DNA of 36,994 bases from an uncultured Acetobacteraceae bacterium (GCA_937902425.1 CALFNB010000498.1:1-36994); one strand, 5' to 3'; shown: positions 15,225-23,858, counted from the first letter of the stretch. Made by a program: numbers and translations. Notes: a model not told the origin generated them from the sequence alone.

Positions 15225-16733
15225 TTACTGGATCGCCAACCCTTGCAGCCGGATCAGCCCATCGGGCACCTGGCGAAACCCAGTGATGGAGGCTTTCAAA
15301 CCGACGATATTGGCGGGTCCCCACAGATAGAGCAGCGGCAGATCGTCACGCTCCCGCTCCCATACTTTGGCGTAAAACGCCCGCCGTTCCTGGACCGGAG
15401 CGACGGTGCGCGCGTCGTCCAGCGTCTTGTCCACCTCGGCGTTCTGGTAATGCCCGTAATTGAACGTGCCGCCGCCGTGCAGCATCTGCCACATGTTGCC
15501 GTCGGGATCGGCGCGGCCGGACCAGCCAATGAGGTAGGCCTCGAAGTCGCCGGCATAGGCGGCCTGCAATGATGAGGCGAACTCCATCGAGCGGATTTTG
15601 ACGTCGAAGCCGGCTTCGCGCGCCATCGACTGGATCACTTCGCCGGCCTGCTGAATATCGGTCTCATTGGTGATCGTCAGCACCACCGGCACCGGCGTCT
15701 TCACTCCCGCCTGCTCCAGCAACGCTTTCGCCTTGGCGATGTCGCGCGCTGGCGGCCGCGGGCTTTCCAGGTAAAACGGCGAGCTGCGCGGATTGGCCTG
15801 CGCCGTCGCGGAATTCATATCGTTGAACACGACCTGTACCAGCGCGTCGCGGTCGATCGAAAGCTCGAACGCGTGGCGTACCAGTTTGTTCTGACCGACG
15901 ATCGAGTTCGCCGCCGCGCCGTTGGCGACATTGAAGGTGATGCCGGTGTACGCCAGCGATGGACTCAGCACGATGCGCAATTTCGGATCGGCCTTCACGG
16001 CGGCGACATCGGTCGGCAGGATATACTCGACGAGGTCCAGTGCGCCCGCCTGCAAGTTCGCCAACCGGGCGGTCGCGTTCACGTTCGGCTGGTAAATGAC
16101 CTCATCGAAATGAATCGAACCATTGTCCCAATAGCCGGGGAATCGTTTCAGCACGATCTTGTCCTGCGCCACCCGCGACTCGAATGCGAACGGTCCCGCG
16201 CAGACCGGATGCAGACCGAATTTGTCGCCCGCCGCCTCCGTCGCTTTGGGGGAGATCATGATGCCCGCGCGGTCGGTGAGTTGCGCCAGCAGCGGCGATG
16301 ACGGCGCGTGCAGGGTCAGCAGAACCGTGAGCGGATCGACCACCTCGATGGATTCGACCGAGTTGATCTCGCCCCGGCGCATGCTGCCTTTGGCGTTCAG
16401 GTCGCGGTTGAGTTTGTACTTCACCGCCTCCGCGTCCAGTTTCTCGCCGTCCTGAAACAGCACGCCGGGACGCAGCCGGATCAGCAGATGCGTGGGGTCT
16501 TTCCATTCGTAGCCGGTCGCCAGTCGCGGAACGATATTCAGTTTCTCATCGATATCGAACAGCTTGTCGCACAGGCCGGCGAACACGATGCGCCCGACAT
16601 AGGACGAGCCGAGCGTTGGGTCGAGCAAATCGGGATCCTGCCGCAAGCCGATATGCAAGGTTTGCGCGGACGCCTGGGTCACGGCGAAGGCCGCGAGCGC
16701 GGCGAGAACAAGTCGTCGCATGGCGTTCCTCAT
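15225..16733 (-). CDS. Peptide/nickel-type ABC transporter substrate-binding protein
   Basis: This periplasmic SBP_bac_5 family protein has 502 residues and a signal peptide (MRRLVLAALAAFAVTQASA). The mature part begins LHIGLRQDPDLLDPTLGS. The family pattern DPTHLLIRLRPGVLFQDG lies near residue 85, with a later IDRDALVQVV segment. No permease or ATPase genes follow, so it is an orphan component or pairs with distant genes. The start overlaps the DUF1028 stop (ATGA), and the two genes may function together. The ligand is unknown; the family includes oligopeptide and opine binders. Confidence 0.82.
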   Translation of the reverse strand: MRNAMRRLVLAALAAFAVTQASAQTLHIGLRQDPDLLDPTLGSSYVGRIVFAGLCDKLFDIDEKLNIVPRLATGYEWKDPTHLLIRLRPGVLFQDGEKLDAEAVKYKLNRDLNAKGSMRRGEINSVESIEVVDPLTVLLTLHAPSSPLLAQLTDRAGIMISPKATEAAGDKFGLHPVCAGPFAFESRVAQDKIVLKRFPGYWDNGSIHFDEVIYQPNVNATARLANLQAGALDLVEYILPTDVAAVKADPKLRIVLSPSLAYTGITFNVANGAAANSIVGQNKLVRHAFELSIDRDALVQVVFNDMNSATAQANPRSSPFYLESPRPPARDIAKAKALLEQAGVKTPVPVVLTITNETDIQQAGEVIQSMAREAGFDVKIRSMEFASSLQAAYAGDFEAYLIGWSGRADPDGNMWQMLHGGGTFNYGHYQNAEVDKTLDDARTVAPVQERRAFYAKVWERERDDLPLLYLWGPANIVGLKASITGFRQVPDGLIRLQGLAIQ

Positions 16734-17437
16734 GTGGGGGGCACCCGGTCGCGGGTGATGGCCGTGTCGATCGAGTTCCGGTCGAGTATGCCCCAGGCGC
16801 TGTCGTTGCCCGGCAGCAAGCGGCGAAACACCGCGAACCGTTCGAGGCTGATACGATACAGGCGGCGTAGCTCGGACAGCGGGTCGGGGTGGTCGTCGGC
16901 GCGGATATCGAGGTCGGGATACGGGTCGTTCGAGGCGATTTTCAGTCCGGCGGATTGTTTGCCGCGCTTGTCGCCGCCGGCTTGCTCACCGGCTTCCAGC
17001 GCGGTCAGCAGGCGCTCGGCCATCGATCCGGAGGCGGACAGATATGCCGCGAGCGTGGCGCGGACGGTGGCCTCGCCGGACAGCATGTTGCCGGCGACCG
17101 ACACGTTCTCCGCGGCGACGTGGCCGGCCCAGGAGACGCAGTTGGCACCGGTGTGTTGGGCGATGCGGCCGGTGGCGTCGAGGATGTGGAACTGGCGTTG
17201 ACCGGCGCCGGGATCGGGCGAGACGAGCGCGGCCAGGATGGCGTCCGGCGGCTCGCCCGCGCGCAGGCGGGGCATGGCGTGGACGGCGTACATCGGGTTG
17301 ACCAGCGCCTGGGTTGCCAGTGCGGCGACCCGGCCCTCCACGAAGGGACAGATGGCTCCGACGGCGAAGAAACGAGAGGCGACGGCGACGCCGATTGTGC
17401 CGGTCGCGGGATCGCGGGCGAGAATGGACCAGGTCAT
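16730..17437 (-). CDS. DUF1028-family protein (putative Ntn-type amidase fold)
   Basis: The 235-residue product begins MTWSILARDPATGTIGVAVASRFFAVGA, the strongly conserved DUF1028 N-terminus, followed by VAALATQALVNPMYA and NCVSWAGHVAAENVSVAGNML. The domain is related in fold to Ntn hydrolases. Function is not established; members often sit near peptide transporter genes, consistent with the adjacent binding protein. It is the first gene of the pair and has no clear promoter visible in the 60 bp upstream. Confidence 0.8.
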   Translation of the reverse strand: MTWSILARDPATGTIGVAVASRFFAVGAICPFVEGRVAALATQALVNPMYAVHAMPRLRAGEPPDAILAALVSPDPGAGQRQFHILDATGRIAQHTGANCVSWAGHVAAENVSVAGNMLSGEATVRATLAAYLSASGSMAERLLTALEAGEQAGGDKRGKQSAGLKIASNDPYPDLDIRADDHPDPLSELRRLYRISLERFAVFRRLLPGNDSAWGILDRNSIDTAITRDRVPPT

Positions 17438-17498
17438 GGCGGCAAGTTAGCGGAATTGGTTGTTGTTGCCAGACCGCGCGAAGATCACTAAGTTACAC

Positions 17499-17521
17499 GG
17501 GTGAAATCGGAAAAATCACCC
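17499..17521. promoter_or_regulatory. Inverted repeat over the ccdA start region
   Basis: GGGTGA (17499-17504) and TCACCC (17516-17521) are perfect inverted arms, 11 bp apart, immediately before the ccdA ATG. The loop contains a GGAA Shine-Dalgarno-like element. It could be the autoregulatory operator of a CcdAB-type module or an RNA hairpin limiting translation. Only the repeat itself is seen; both roles are inference. Confidence 0.4.
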
Positions 17522-17791
17522 ATGTCTGATGCCTTGTTTGACCGTCGCGCCCGCCGCAAGACCGTGAGCCTGACCATCAATGCCGATCTTTTGGAAAAGG
17601 CCAGAGCGGCGGGGATTAATGCCTCCCGCACCGCCGAGGCCAGCCTCGAGCAGGCGCTGCGTGAACACCATCGCGAGCAGTTGCGCAAGGAATTCGCCCA
17701 GGATTTGCGAACCTGGGAGGACTATGTCGACAAGCATGGCAATCCCAACGATGACTGGCGGGAAATGTGTCGCGAAGCCGATGCAACATGA
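17522..17791 (+). CDS. ccdA: CcdA-type antitoxin
   Basis: The 89-residue product has the small ribbon-helix-helix character of CcdA. RRARRKTVSLTINADLLEKARAAGINASRTAEASLEQAL is an almost canonical CcdA N-terminal domain, and the C-terminal WREMCREAD region is the flexible toxin-binding tail. It neutralises the CcdB toxin and autoregulates with it. ATG at 17522 is preferred over GTG at 17501, since relatives begin close to MSDALFD. The coding end overlaps the ccdB start by 11 bp, matching the usual antitoxin-toxin order. Confidence 0.82.
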   Translation: MSDALFDRRARRKTVSLTINADLLEKARAAGINASRTAEASLEQALREHHREQLRKEFAQDLRTWEDYVDKHGNPNDDWREMCREADAT

Positions 17792-18089
17792 GGTGTTCGT
17801 AAACCCCACGGAAAGATTTCGAGCGGCTTTTCCATTTATCGCCGAACTCCAGGCGGACGTCGCGGAAGGGCGGGACCGAATGGTCGCACCCATGGCGCGT
17901 ACGACCGCTGTGCCTCCCACGCCGGCGCGACTGTCGCCGATTGTTCAGCATGGCGGTCAGGCTTTCTACCTGGTGCTGCCTCTCATCGGGCTTCTCCCAC
18001 GAAACCGTCTGACAAAGCCCGTGGGCACGATCCGCGCCTACCGCGATGACATCGTCCGCGCGATCGACTGGCTGTTCACCGGCGTTTGA
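17781..18089 (+). CDS. ccdB: CcdB-type toxin
   Basis: CcdB proteins poison DNA gyrase in E. coli. This 102-residue product begins MQHEVFVNPTERFRAAFPFIAELQADV and carries VQHGGQAFYLVLPLIGLLPRN, which fits the chromosomal CcdB pattern. The C-terminal IRAYRDDIVRAIDWLF includes the tail that binds gyrase and the antitoxin (Ile-Trp-Leu-Phe-like). ATG at 17781 overlaps the ccdA 3' end. The ORF track's earlier start at 17580 runs in the antitoxin gene and is rejected. Gyrase poisoning is inferred from the family. Confidence 0.8.
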   Translation: MQHEVFVNPTERFRAAFPFIAELQADVAEGRDRMVAPMARTTAVPPTPARLSPIVQHGGQAFYLVLPLIGLLPRNRLTKPVGTIRAYRDDIVRAIDWLFTGV

Positions 18090-18098
18090 CGCGCGGGG

Positions 18099-19448
18099 TT
18101 ACTCCGCCGCCGCCTCAGCGGATACCGGTTTCGCGAGGCGCGCCCGCAACCGGTTCGTATCCAGCGCGCCTTCCCATTTCGCCACCACCACCGTCGCGAC
18201 GCCGTTGCCTATCAGGTTGGTCAGCGCCCGGGCCTCCGACATGAAGCGATCAACGCCCAATATGAGGGCGATCGAGGCGACGGGGATCGTGCCGACGGAG
18301 GACAAGGTCGCCGCCAGCACGATGAAGCCCGACCCGGTGACGCCCGCCGCGCCCTTCGAGGTCAACAGCAGTACCGCGAGGATGCCAATCTGTTGCCACA
18401 ACGAAAGGTCCGTGTTGGTCGCCTGCGCCAGGAACAGCGCCGCCATCGTAAGATAAATGCACGTGCCATCAAGATTGAACGAGTATCCGGTCGGGATGAC
18501 CATGCCGACGACCGATGCCTCGCAGCCCAGGTCCTCCATTTTGGCGATCATTCTGGGCAGCACGCTTTCCGAGGACGACGTGCCAAGGACGATCAGCAAC
18601 TCTTCCTTGATATAGCGAATGAAGCTGACGATGCTGAAGCCGGACAGCGCGCAGATGATGCCAAGCACCACGAAGATGAAGATCAGGCAGGTCAGATAGA
18701 CCGCCGCCATCAACTGGCCGAGCGACAGCAGCGTCACGAGCCCATATCGGCCGATGGTGAAAGCCATCGCTCCAAACGCGCCCAGTGGAGCGACTTTCAT
18801 GATCACGGCGACGACGCCGAACAACGCCTGCGACGCCTGCTCGATCACCCCGAGCAGCGGCTTGCCACGTTCGCCAAGCGCCTGCAGGCCGACCGCGAAC
18901 AACACCGCGAAGAACAATACCTGAAGGATTTCGCCCTCGGAGAAGGCGCTGACGACGGTGTCCGGAATGATGTGCATCAGCGTGCCGACGACATCCTGTT
19001 CTTTCGATTTGGCGACGAAGGTCGTGATGCTTTTGGTATCGATCGTCGTCGCGTCGATGTTCATTCCGGCACCGGGCCGCAGTACGTTGATGACGGCCAT
19101 GCCGACCACCAGCGCCGCCGTCGTGACCAGCTCGAAATAAAGCAGCGCTTTAAGCCCGACGCGCCCGACCTTCTTCATGTCGCCCATGTTCGCGATGCCA
19201 TGCACGACGGTGCAGAAGATGATCGGCGCGATCAGCATGCGGATCATCTTGATGAACGCGTCGCCGAACGGCTTCATCGCCTCCGCCCACCCGAGCGGCA
19301 GAATAATCAGGCCACGCAACGATTCCGGCACGACCTTCGGATTACTGGGTGACAGCACGCCCAGTACGACGCCGATTAAGATCGCCAGCAGAACCTTGAA
19401 GTACAGGCTTCTGTGGAATGGCGGGTGAACCGCCGGAGAGGATGCCAT
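18099..19448 (-). CDS. dctA: C4-dicarboxylate:cation symporter (DctA family)
   Basis: DctA/GltP-family transporters co-transport dicarboxylates with protons or sodium across the inner membrane. The 449-residue sequence starts with a hydrophobic helix ([19 protein letters not shown]). It has the serine-rich reentrant signature [38 protein letters not shown] and a late [19 protein letters not shown] motif, all typical. It follows an enoyl-CoA hydratase by 26 bp and probably belongs to that operon. A role for dicarboxylate uptake is family knowledge; succinate, malate or fumarate cannot be told apart. Confidence 0.9.
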   Translation of the reverse strand: MASSPAVHPPFHRSLYFKVLLAILIGVVLGVLSPSNPKVVPESLRGLIILPLGWAEAMKPFGDAFIKMIRMLIAPIIFCTVVHGIANMGDMKKVGRVGLKALLYFELVTTAALVVGMAVINVLRPGAGMNIDATTIDTKSITTFVAKSKEQDVVGTLMHIIPDTVVSAFSEGEILQVLFFAVLFAVGLQALGERGKPLLGVIEQASQALFGVVAVIMKVAPLGAFGAMAFTIGRYGLVTLLSLGQLMAAVYLTCLIFIFVVLGIICALSGFSIVSFIRYIKEELLIVLGTSSSESVLPRMIAKMEDLGCEASVVGMVIPTGYSFNLDGTCIYLTMAALFLAQATNTDLSLWQQIGILAVLLLTSKGAAGVTGSGFIVLAATLSSVGTIPVASIALILGVDRFMSEARALTNLIGNGVATVVVAKWEGALDTNRLRARLAKPVSAEAAAE

Positions 19449-19474
19449 GACGTTTCCTTACCATCTGGTCCTTA

Positions 19475-20272
19475 TTATTTCGTGGCACGATACCACGCCG
19501 GATGCCGCTTTTCGCGGAATGCCGTGGTCCCTTCGTGGCCCTCGGCCGACGCGCGTTGCGTCCAGCCCTCGTGCGCCAGCAGCGTCATTCGCCGATCGTC
19601 CAGCAGCAGGCCGTTGGCACCGAGGAAGCTGCGCTTGGTCATTGCGATTGCCTCGGGGCCGCTCAGGAAGATCGCGTCCAGCACGGCGGCGAGTTTGCCT
19701 TCCATCGCCGCTTCATCGACGACCTCATGCACCAGACCGATCCGTTCCGCCTCGCGCGCGTCGAACCGTTCGCCGGTCAGTGCGTAGCGGCGTGTGTGGC
19801 GCAGGCCGATGGCATTGACCATGTGGGTGGAGATTGGCGTTGGCGACACTCCGACACGGACCTCGGTGATGCCAAACAGTGAGTCAGGTGTCGCGAACGC
19901 CACGTCAACGCAGCATAAAATCCCAACGCCGCCGCCGAAACAGGCGCCATGCACCAGCGCGATCGTTGGCTTCGGGAACTCGTTCAACAACTGCATCGCG
20001 CGTGTGGTGGCCAGCGAGGCGGCGAAATTCTCCGCCGGCGGATAATGCGCGACCTCGTTCAGCCATCGTATATCGGCACCAGCCTGGAAGTGTTTCCCGG
20101 CGCCGCGGATCACCAGGCACCGCACGCCGGCATCGCTCGCCAGCCGTTCCAGCCCGCCGATCAAACCGTCAAGCATCGCGGCGTTGTAGGCGTTGCCGAC
20201 CTCGGGCCGGTTCAGTGTCACGCTGGCGACGCCGCGGTCATCGACGTCCAGCAGAACGACATCCCGGCTCAT
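19475..20272 (-). CDS. Enoyl-CoA hydratase/isomerase-family protein
   Basis: A crotonase-superfamily protein of 265 residues that probably hydrates or otherwise handles an acyl-CoA. It opens VASVTLNRPEVGNAYNAAM and has the oxyanion segments KHFQAGADIRWLNEV and HGACFGGGVGILCCVDVAFA. The catalytic-type acidic residue is in GITEVRVGVSP, where E is conserved. The start at ATG 20272 is chosen over the ORF-track start at 20311 because it overlaps the dehydratase stop (ATGA). The substrate is not predictable. Confidence 0.82.
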   Translation of the reverse strand: MSRDVVLLDVDDRGVASVTLNRPEVGNAYNAAMLDGLIGGLERLASDAGVRCLVIRGAGKHFQAGADIRWLNEVAHYPPAENFAASLATTRAMQLLNEFPKPTIALVHGACFGGGVGILCCVDVAFATPDSLFGITEVRVGVSPTPISTHMVNAIGLRHTRRYALTGERFDAREAERIGLVHEVVDEAAMEGKLAAVLDAIFLSGPEAIAMTKRSFLGANGLLLDDRRMTLLAHEGWTQRASAEGHEGTTAFREKRHPAWYRATK

Positions 20273-21201
20273 GATGCGACGACCTTTCCCGGATCGGTAT
20301 TGCCGCCACATATCACCACGCCGACCCGCGCGCCTTGCGGAGGATCAAATCTGCCGGAGACCACCGCGGCCAGAGCGGTGGCGCCGCCCGGCTCGGCGAT
20401 CAGCCGCATTTGCTCCCACAACAGGCGTTGCGTGGCGGCGATCTGCTCGTCCGTCACCAGCACCGCGCCCGTCACGAACGATTGGGCGATCGGAAACATC
20501 AATGCGCCCACCTGCCGCGCGCCCAACGAGTCGGCGGCGAGGCCGGACACCGGGCAGTCCAGCGGCCGGCCGACCAGCATGGCGGTGGTCAATGTCGGGC
20601 ACCCTTCCGGCTCGACGCAAATGATCTCCGCCGAGCCCGCGTACCAGGCGGCGATGCCGCCGATCAATCCGCCGCCGCCAGTGGCGACGAGGATATGGGT
20701 CAGCTCCGGCGCATCCATCTGGAACTCGCGGCCCACGGTGCCCTGACCGGCGAGGACGTCGGCATGGTCGTAGGCGTGGACCTCCAGAGCGCCGGTCTCG
20801 GCCTGCCGCGCGCGGGAGGCGGCGAGTGCATCGGCATAGGCCTCGCCCCCCTGAACCACGTGCGCGCCATAACTCGCGATACGATTGACCTTGGTGGCGG
20901 GGGTACCGGCGGGAACGAAGATCTCCGCGGTGACGCCGAGGGCGCGGGCGGCGTAGGCGACAGCCGCGCCGTGATTGCCGCCGGACGCGGCGATGACGCC
21001 GGATTCCGGGATCGTGGCGCTCAACAGTCGATTGAATGCTCCGCGTGGCTTGAAACTTCCGGTATGCTGCAACAACTCCAGTTTCAACTTTACCGGGAAA
21101 TCGAGCGACAGCGATCGAGCGTCGATTTCCGTCACGGGCGTGTGACGGATATGCGCTGCGAGGCGGGCGGCGGCGGTTTTGATGTCGGAGCGCGTGATCA
21201 T
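20269..21201 (-). CDS. PLP-dependent threonine/serine dehydratase-family protein
   Basis: This fold type II PLP enzyme has 310 residues. The Schiff-base lysine lies in TGSFKPRGAFN near residue 50. SGGNHGAAVAYAA forms the cofactor/substrate loop, and VATGGGGLIGGIAAW is the phosphate-binding glycine loop. Family members dehydrate serine, threonine or hydroxyaspartate; no regulatory ACT domain is present. ATG at 21201 is chosen over 21240 because the domain begins MITRSDIKTAAARLA. The operon with DctA makes hydroxy-dicarboxylates conceivable substrates, which is inference. Confidence 0.82.
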   Translation of the reverse strand: MITRSDIKTAAARLAAHIRHTPVTEIDARSLSLDFPVKLKLELLQHTGSFKPRGAFNRLLSATIPESGVIAASGGNHGAAVAYAARALGVTAEIFVPAGTPATKVNRIASYGAHVVQGGEAYADALAASRARQAETGALEVHAYDHADVLAGQGTVGREFQMDAPELTHILVATGGGGLIGGIAAWYAGSAEIICVEPEGCPTLTTAMLVGRPLDCPVSGLAADSLGARQVGALMFPIAQSFVTGAVLVTDEQIAATQRLLWEQMRLIAEPGGATALAAVVSGRFDPPQGARVGVVICGGNTDPGKVVAS

Positions 21202-21468
21202 GATGCGGCGGACGCTCGCACGCGACGATTGCGGCGGCAAGGCGATCGGGATTTATGTGCCCTGGAGTCGTGGCCTGGAGCATGGCGCGAAATCGTGCTT
21301 TCTTTCCCGGCGATCAGGGATCACAGTGCTCAGGTCGGGATACTGCGCGCGGTTTCTCTTGGCTCTGAGACCTGCCGCGGCGAGCCGACCGACAGGGATG
21401 GTCTGGACGACGACGGCCATGACAGGAGTGTGCGGTGCGTCATTGTTTCGGCGGGCTGATTTAAGACC

Positions 21469-21903
21469 ATGGGCGCCGGCGTCCGGGTGCACGGCAGTTG
21501 CGTGGCGCGCGACGGCGCCGGTGTCTTGATTCTTGGCCCATCAGGCGCGGGAAAATCCGATCTCGCGTTGCGGCTGCTCAGCCGGGGCTTCGTCCTCGTC
21601 GCGGATGATCAGGTCGACATCGTCGATGGTTTCGCCCAGGCACCGGATGCGCTGGCCGGATTGCTGGAAGTGCGCGGCCTCGGGATCGTGCGGCTGCCGT
21701 ATCTGTCCGGCATCATACTTAAGCTCGTCGTTGCTTTGACCGATCAAAGCGAACGCCTGCCCGGTCCGGAACGTCATGCCGCGCTTGACCTGCCGCTGGT
21801 GCGCCTGAAGGCCTCCGGCGCGTCCGCTCCCGATCGTGTCGCGCTCGCCCTCGACTGTGTGCTTGGCCGCGTCCCCCAACTCGCCGGAGCCTTCGCGGCA
21901 TGA
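21469..21903 (+). CDS. hprK: HPr kinase/phosphorylase, short alphaproteobacterial form
   Basis: HprK phosphorylates HPr on a serine and can reverse it. This 144-residue protein corresponds to the C-terminal kinase domain alone, as is normal in alphaproteobacteria. The P-loop GPSGAGKSDLALRLL is at residues 23-37. It is followed by LVADDQVDI and LEVRGLGIVRLPY, an HprK signature. The upstream 267 bp contains no recognisable two-component genes, which often precede hprK in this group. An in-frame stop lies right before ATG 21469, which makes that start firm. The stop overlaps rapZ (ATGA). Confidence 0.85.
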   Translation: MGAGVRVHGSCVARDGAGVLILGPSGAGKSDLALRLLSRGFVLVADDQVDIVDGFAQAPDALAGLLEVRGLGIVRLPYLSGIILKLVVALTDQSERLPGPERHAALDLPLVRLKASGASAPDRVALALDCVLGRVPQLAGAFAA

Positions 21904-22982
21904 GTGACGCGCCGATCCCCGATACGCCCGTCCTTGATACTGGGCAGCGCAGGATCGTGGTGGTGACGGGGCTGTCGGGGGGCGGCAAGGCGTCCATCCT
22001 CCACGCGTTGGAGGATGTCGGCTATGACGCAGTCGATAATTTACCGCTCGGGCTGGTGCGGGACGTCGCCAGCCGAACCGACCGCGACATCGCGATCGGC
22101 ATCGATGCCCGCACCCGCGGTTTCAACGCCGACCTGGTGCTGGAGATGTTGGCCACCCTGCGCCGCAACCCAGCCCTGCTTCCCGAGCTTGTCTTCGTCT
22201 GGGCTGACGAAGCGACTCTGTTACGGCGATATACCGAGACCAGGCGCCGGCATCCGTTGGCACCGCGCGGCCGCGTGGCCGAAGGGATCGAAATCGAACA
22301 GGAAATCACGGCGCGTTTGCGAGAAGCAGCCAATCTGATCATCGATACGTCGGACCTGCCGCTCGCCCGGTTACGTCAGCTGATCGAGCGCCATTTCGGT
22401 CCGCGCGGTAACGAAAACGACACCTGCATGGTGGTTTCGTTGATTTCCTTCGCTTACGCCAAGGGCTTGCCGAAGGAGGCGGACCTTGTGTTTGACGCGC
22501 GGTTCTTGCGTAACCCCCATTACGATCCCATCTTGCGGGCTCGGACGGGGCTTGACCCGGAAGTTGGCGCCTATATACGCGAAGATCAGGACTACGCGGC
22601 ATACCTGTCACGGATATGCGATCTGGTCGATCTGGTGCTGCCGAGATTCGTACACGAAGGTAAGAAATACGCCACGATCGCGATTGGATGCACCGGGGGG
22701 CGGCATCGATCCGTTTATTTGATTGAGCGTCTCGCCGCCCATTTGTCGTCACGACTCGCCGCGACGCAGGCGGCAGGAGAGAGCGGATTGGACTGGCGCC
22801 AGACGGTAACCCATCGCGAACTGGACTTGCAAGGGCAGGCCACGGGGTCGCGGGCTGGCGAAGCACTGATGGGGGACAGGTTGGCGGGCGCGGAAAACAT
22901 GGCGCCGGAACGGGCTCGAAATCATGTTCAGGCTGACGGCGATGGCCAACAGACCGCGCCGATTCAGGCACAGGAGGCCTGA
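21900..22982 (+). CDS. rapZ: RNase adapter protein RapZ (YvcJ family)
   Basis: RapZ binds RNA and delivers small RNAs to RNase E in enterobacteria. The ATPase domain shows VVVTGLSGGGKASILHALEDVGYDAVDNLPLGL. The P-loop reads GGGKAS, so the usual Ser/Thr directly after Lys is Ala. HPLAPRGRVAEGIEIE is present. The C-terminal part contains CMVVSLISFAYAKGLPKEADLVFDARFLRNPHY and IAIGCTGGRHRSVYLIERLA, both near invariant. The 360-residue length exceeds the usual ~285 by a polar C-terminal tail of about 65 residues. It is part of the hprK-rapZ-PTS operon. Confidence 0.9.
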   Translation: MSDAPIPDTPVLDTGQRRIVVVTGLSGGGKASILHALEDVGYDAVDNLPLGLVRDVASRTDRDIAIGIDARTRGFNADLVLEMLATLRRNPALLPELVFVWADEATLLRRYTETRRRHPLAPRGRVAEGIEIEQEITARLREAANLIIDTSDLPLARLRQLIERHFGPRGNENDTCMVVSLISFAYAKGLPKEADLVFDARFLRNPHYDPILRARTGLDPEVGAYIREDQDYAAYLSRICDLVDLVLPRFVHEGKKYATIAIGCTGGRHRSVYLIERLAAHLSSRLAATQAAGESGLDWRQTVTHRELDLQGQATGSRAGEALMGDRLAGAENMAPERARNHVQADGDGQQTAPIQAQEA

Positions 22983-22991
22983 GAACAGATC

Positions 22992-23075
22992 ATGACTCAC
23001 CTTAAAGACAGAGGGCTTTCCAATGGGCGGTGTCCCATTCAGAGAGCCGGTTGGGGCACGTCAGACCACAAATGA
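22992..23075 (+). CDS. Candidate 27-residue coupling ORF before EIIA
   Basis: ATG at 22992 opens 27 codons, and its TGA lies at 23073-23075, overlapping the EIIA ATG (23072) as ATGA. AGGAGG (22973-22978) lies 13 nt upstream, a long spacing. The EIIA start has no clear SD of its own, so translation of this small ORF could deliver ribosomes to it. The peptide (MTHLKDRGLSNGRC...) matches nothing I recognise, so it could be chance. Confidence 0.3.
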   Translation: MTHLKDRGLSNGRCPIQRAGWGTSDHK

Positions 23076-23500
23076 TCGGCATGATCCTGGTCACCCATGG
23101 GCGCCTGGCGGAGGAACTTCGCCTCGCGATGGAACACGTGGTCGGCGCGCAGCGTGGCGTTGACACGGTATGTATCGGGCCCGACGACGACGTCGAAACC
23201 CGGCGCGCCGAGATCCAGGCCTGTATCGGGCGGTGCGACACCGGCGACGGGGTCGTCTTGCTGACCGATATGTTTGGCGGCACGCCGTCGAACCTCGCGA
23301 TCTCGATGATGGAGCGGAAGGGCGTCGAGGTCATCGCCGGCGTCAACCTGCCGATGCTGGTGAAGCTCGCCAAGGTGCGCTCCAGCCAGCCGCTCGCCGA
23401 CGCGGTCACCTGCGCCGAACAGGCTGGGCGCAAATACATCGCCGCCGCGTCGCATGTGCTGCATGGCTGCCGGACCAACGGAACGCCCTGTCCGGAATGA
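23072..23500 (+). CDS. PTS EIIA component, mannose/fructose (EIIA-Man) type
   Basis: The 142-residue product begins MIGMILVTHGRLAEELRLAME, where H9 matches the phosphorylated His of EIIA-Man. It continues GDGVVLLTDMFGGTPSNLAISMM, the family core. No EIIB, EIIC or EIID gene is in the window, so the phosphate probably goes to a regulatory target rather than a sugar. The next gene is HPr, 64 bp downstream. ATG at 23072 is chosen over GTG at 23030 because the domain starts directly after it. Confidence 0.85.
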   Translation: MIGMILVTHGRLAEELRLAMEHVVGAQRGVDTVCIGPDDDVETRRAEIQACIGRCDTGDGVVLLTDMFGGTPSNLAISMMERKGVEVIAGVNLPMLVKLAKVRSSQPLADAVTCAEQAGRKYIAAASHVLHGCRTNGTPCPE

Positions 23501-23520
23501 CCCCCCGCGGCCGCGTTATC

Positions 23521-23562
23521 CCCCGGGCTTCCTTATGTTCGCCCCGGGCTTCCTTACGTTCG
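23521..23562. repeat. 21-bp tandem duplication at the HPr start
   Basis: CCCCGGGCTTCCTTATGTTCG (23521-23541) is followed directly by CCCCGGGCTTCCTTACGTTCG (23542-23562), 20 of 21 identical. The unit is a multiple of three and keeps the HPr frame. The first copy holds an in-frame ATG (23535), which is ACG in the second. The duplicate may have supplied an alternative start. Confidence 0.6.
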
Positions 23563-23564
23563 CG

Positions 23565-23858
23565 ATGACCGAGGGCGGGCCGCCGGTTCTGACCCGCACC
23601 GTCACCATCGCCAACAAGCGAGGCCTGCACGCACGCGCGGCGGCCAAATTTGTTACCGTCGCGGAGCGCTTCGGCGCCTCGGTGGAGGTTGTGCGCGGCG
23701 ATGAGCCTCCGGTCTCCGCCCGCTCCATCATGGGCCTGATGATGCTGGGTGCCGGTAAGGGCTGCGAACTGGAACTCCGGGCCGAGGGCTGGGACGCGAA
23801 GGAGGCGCTGGACGCCCTGACAGCCCTGGTGGAATCAGGCTTCGATGAACGCGACTAG
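23565..23858 (+). CDS. Phosphocarrier protein HPr
   Basis: HPr passes phosphate from EI to EIIA. This 97-residue form shows the active-site His motif NKRGLHARAAAKFV (H22). The regulatory-type serine lies in SARSIMGLMMLGAGKG (S54), making it a target for HprK. The end reaches ALVESGFDERD. ATG at 23565 is the conservative start; an in-frame ATG at 23535 in the duplicated leader is possible. Its end overlaps the ptsI start by 14 bp, so these are co-translated. Confidence 0.88.
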   Translation: MTEGGPPVLTRTVTIANKRGLHARAAAKFVTVAERFGASVEVVRGDEPPVSARSIMGLMMLGAGKGCELELRAEGWDAKEALDALTALVESGFDERD

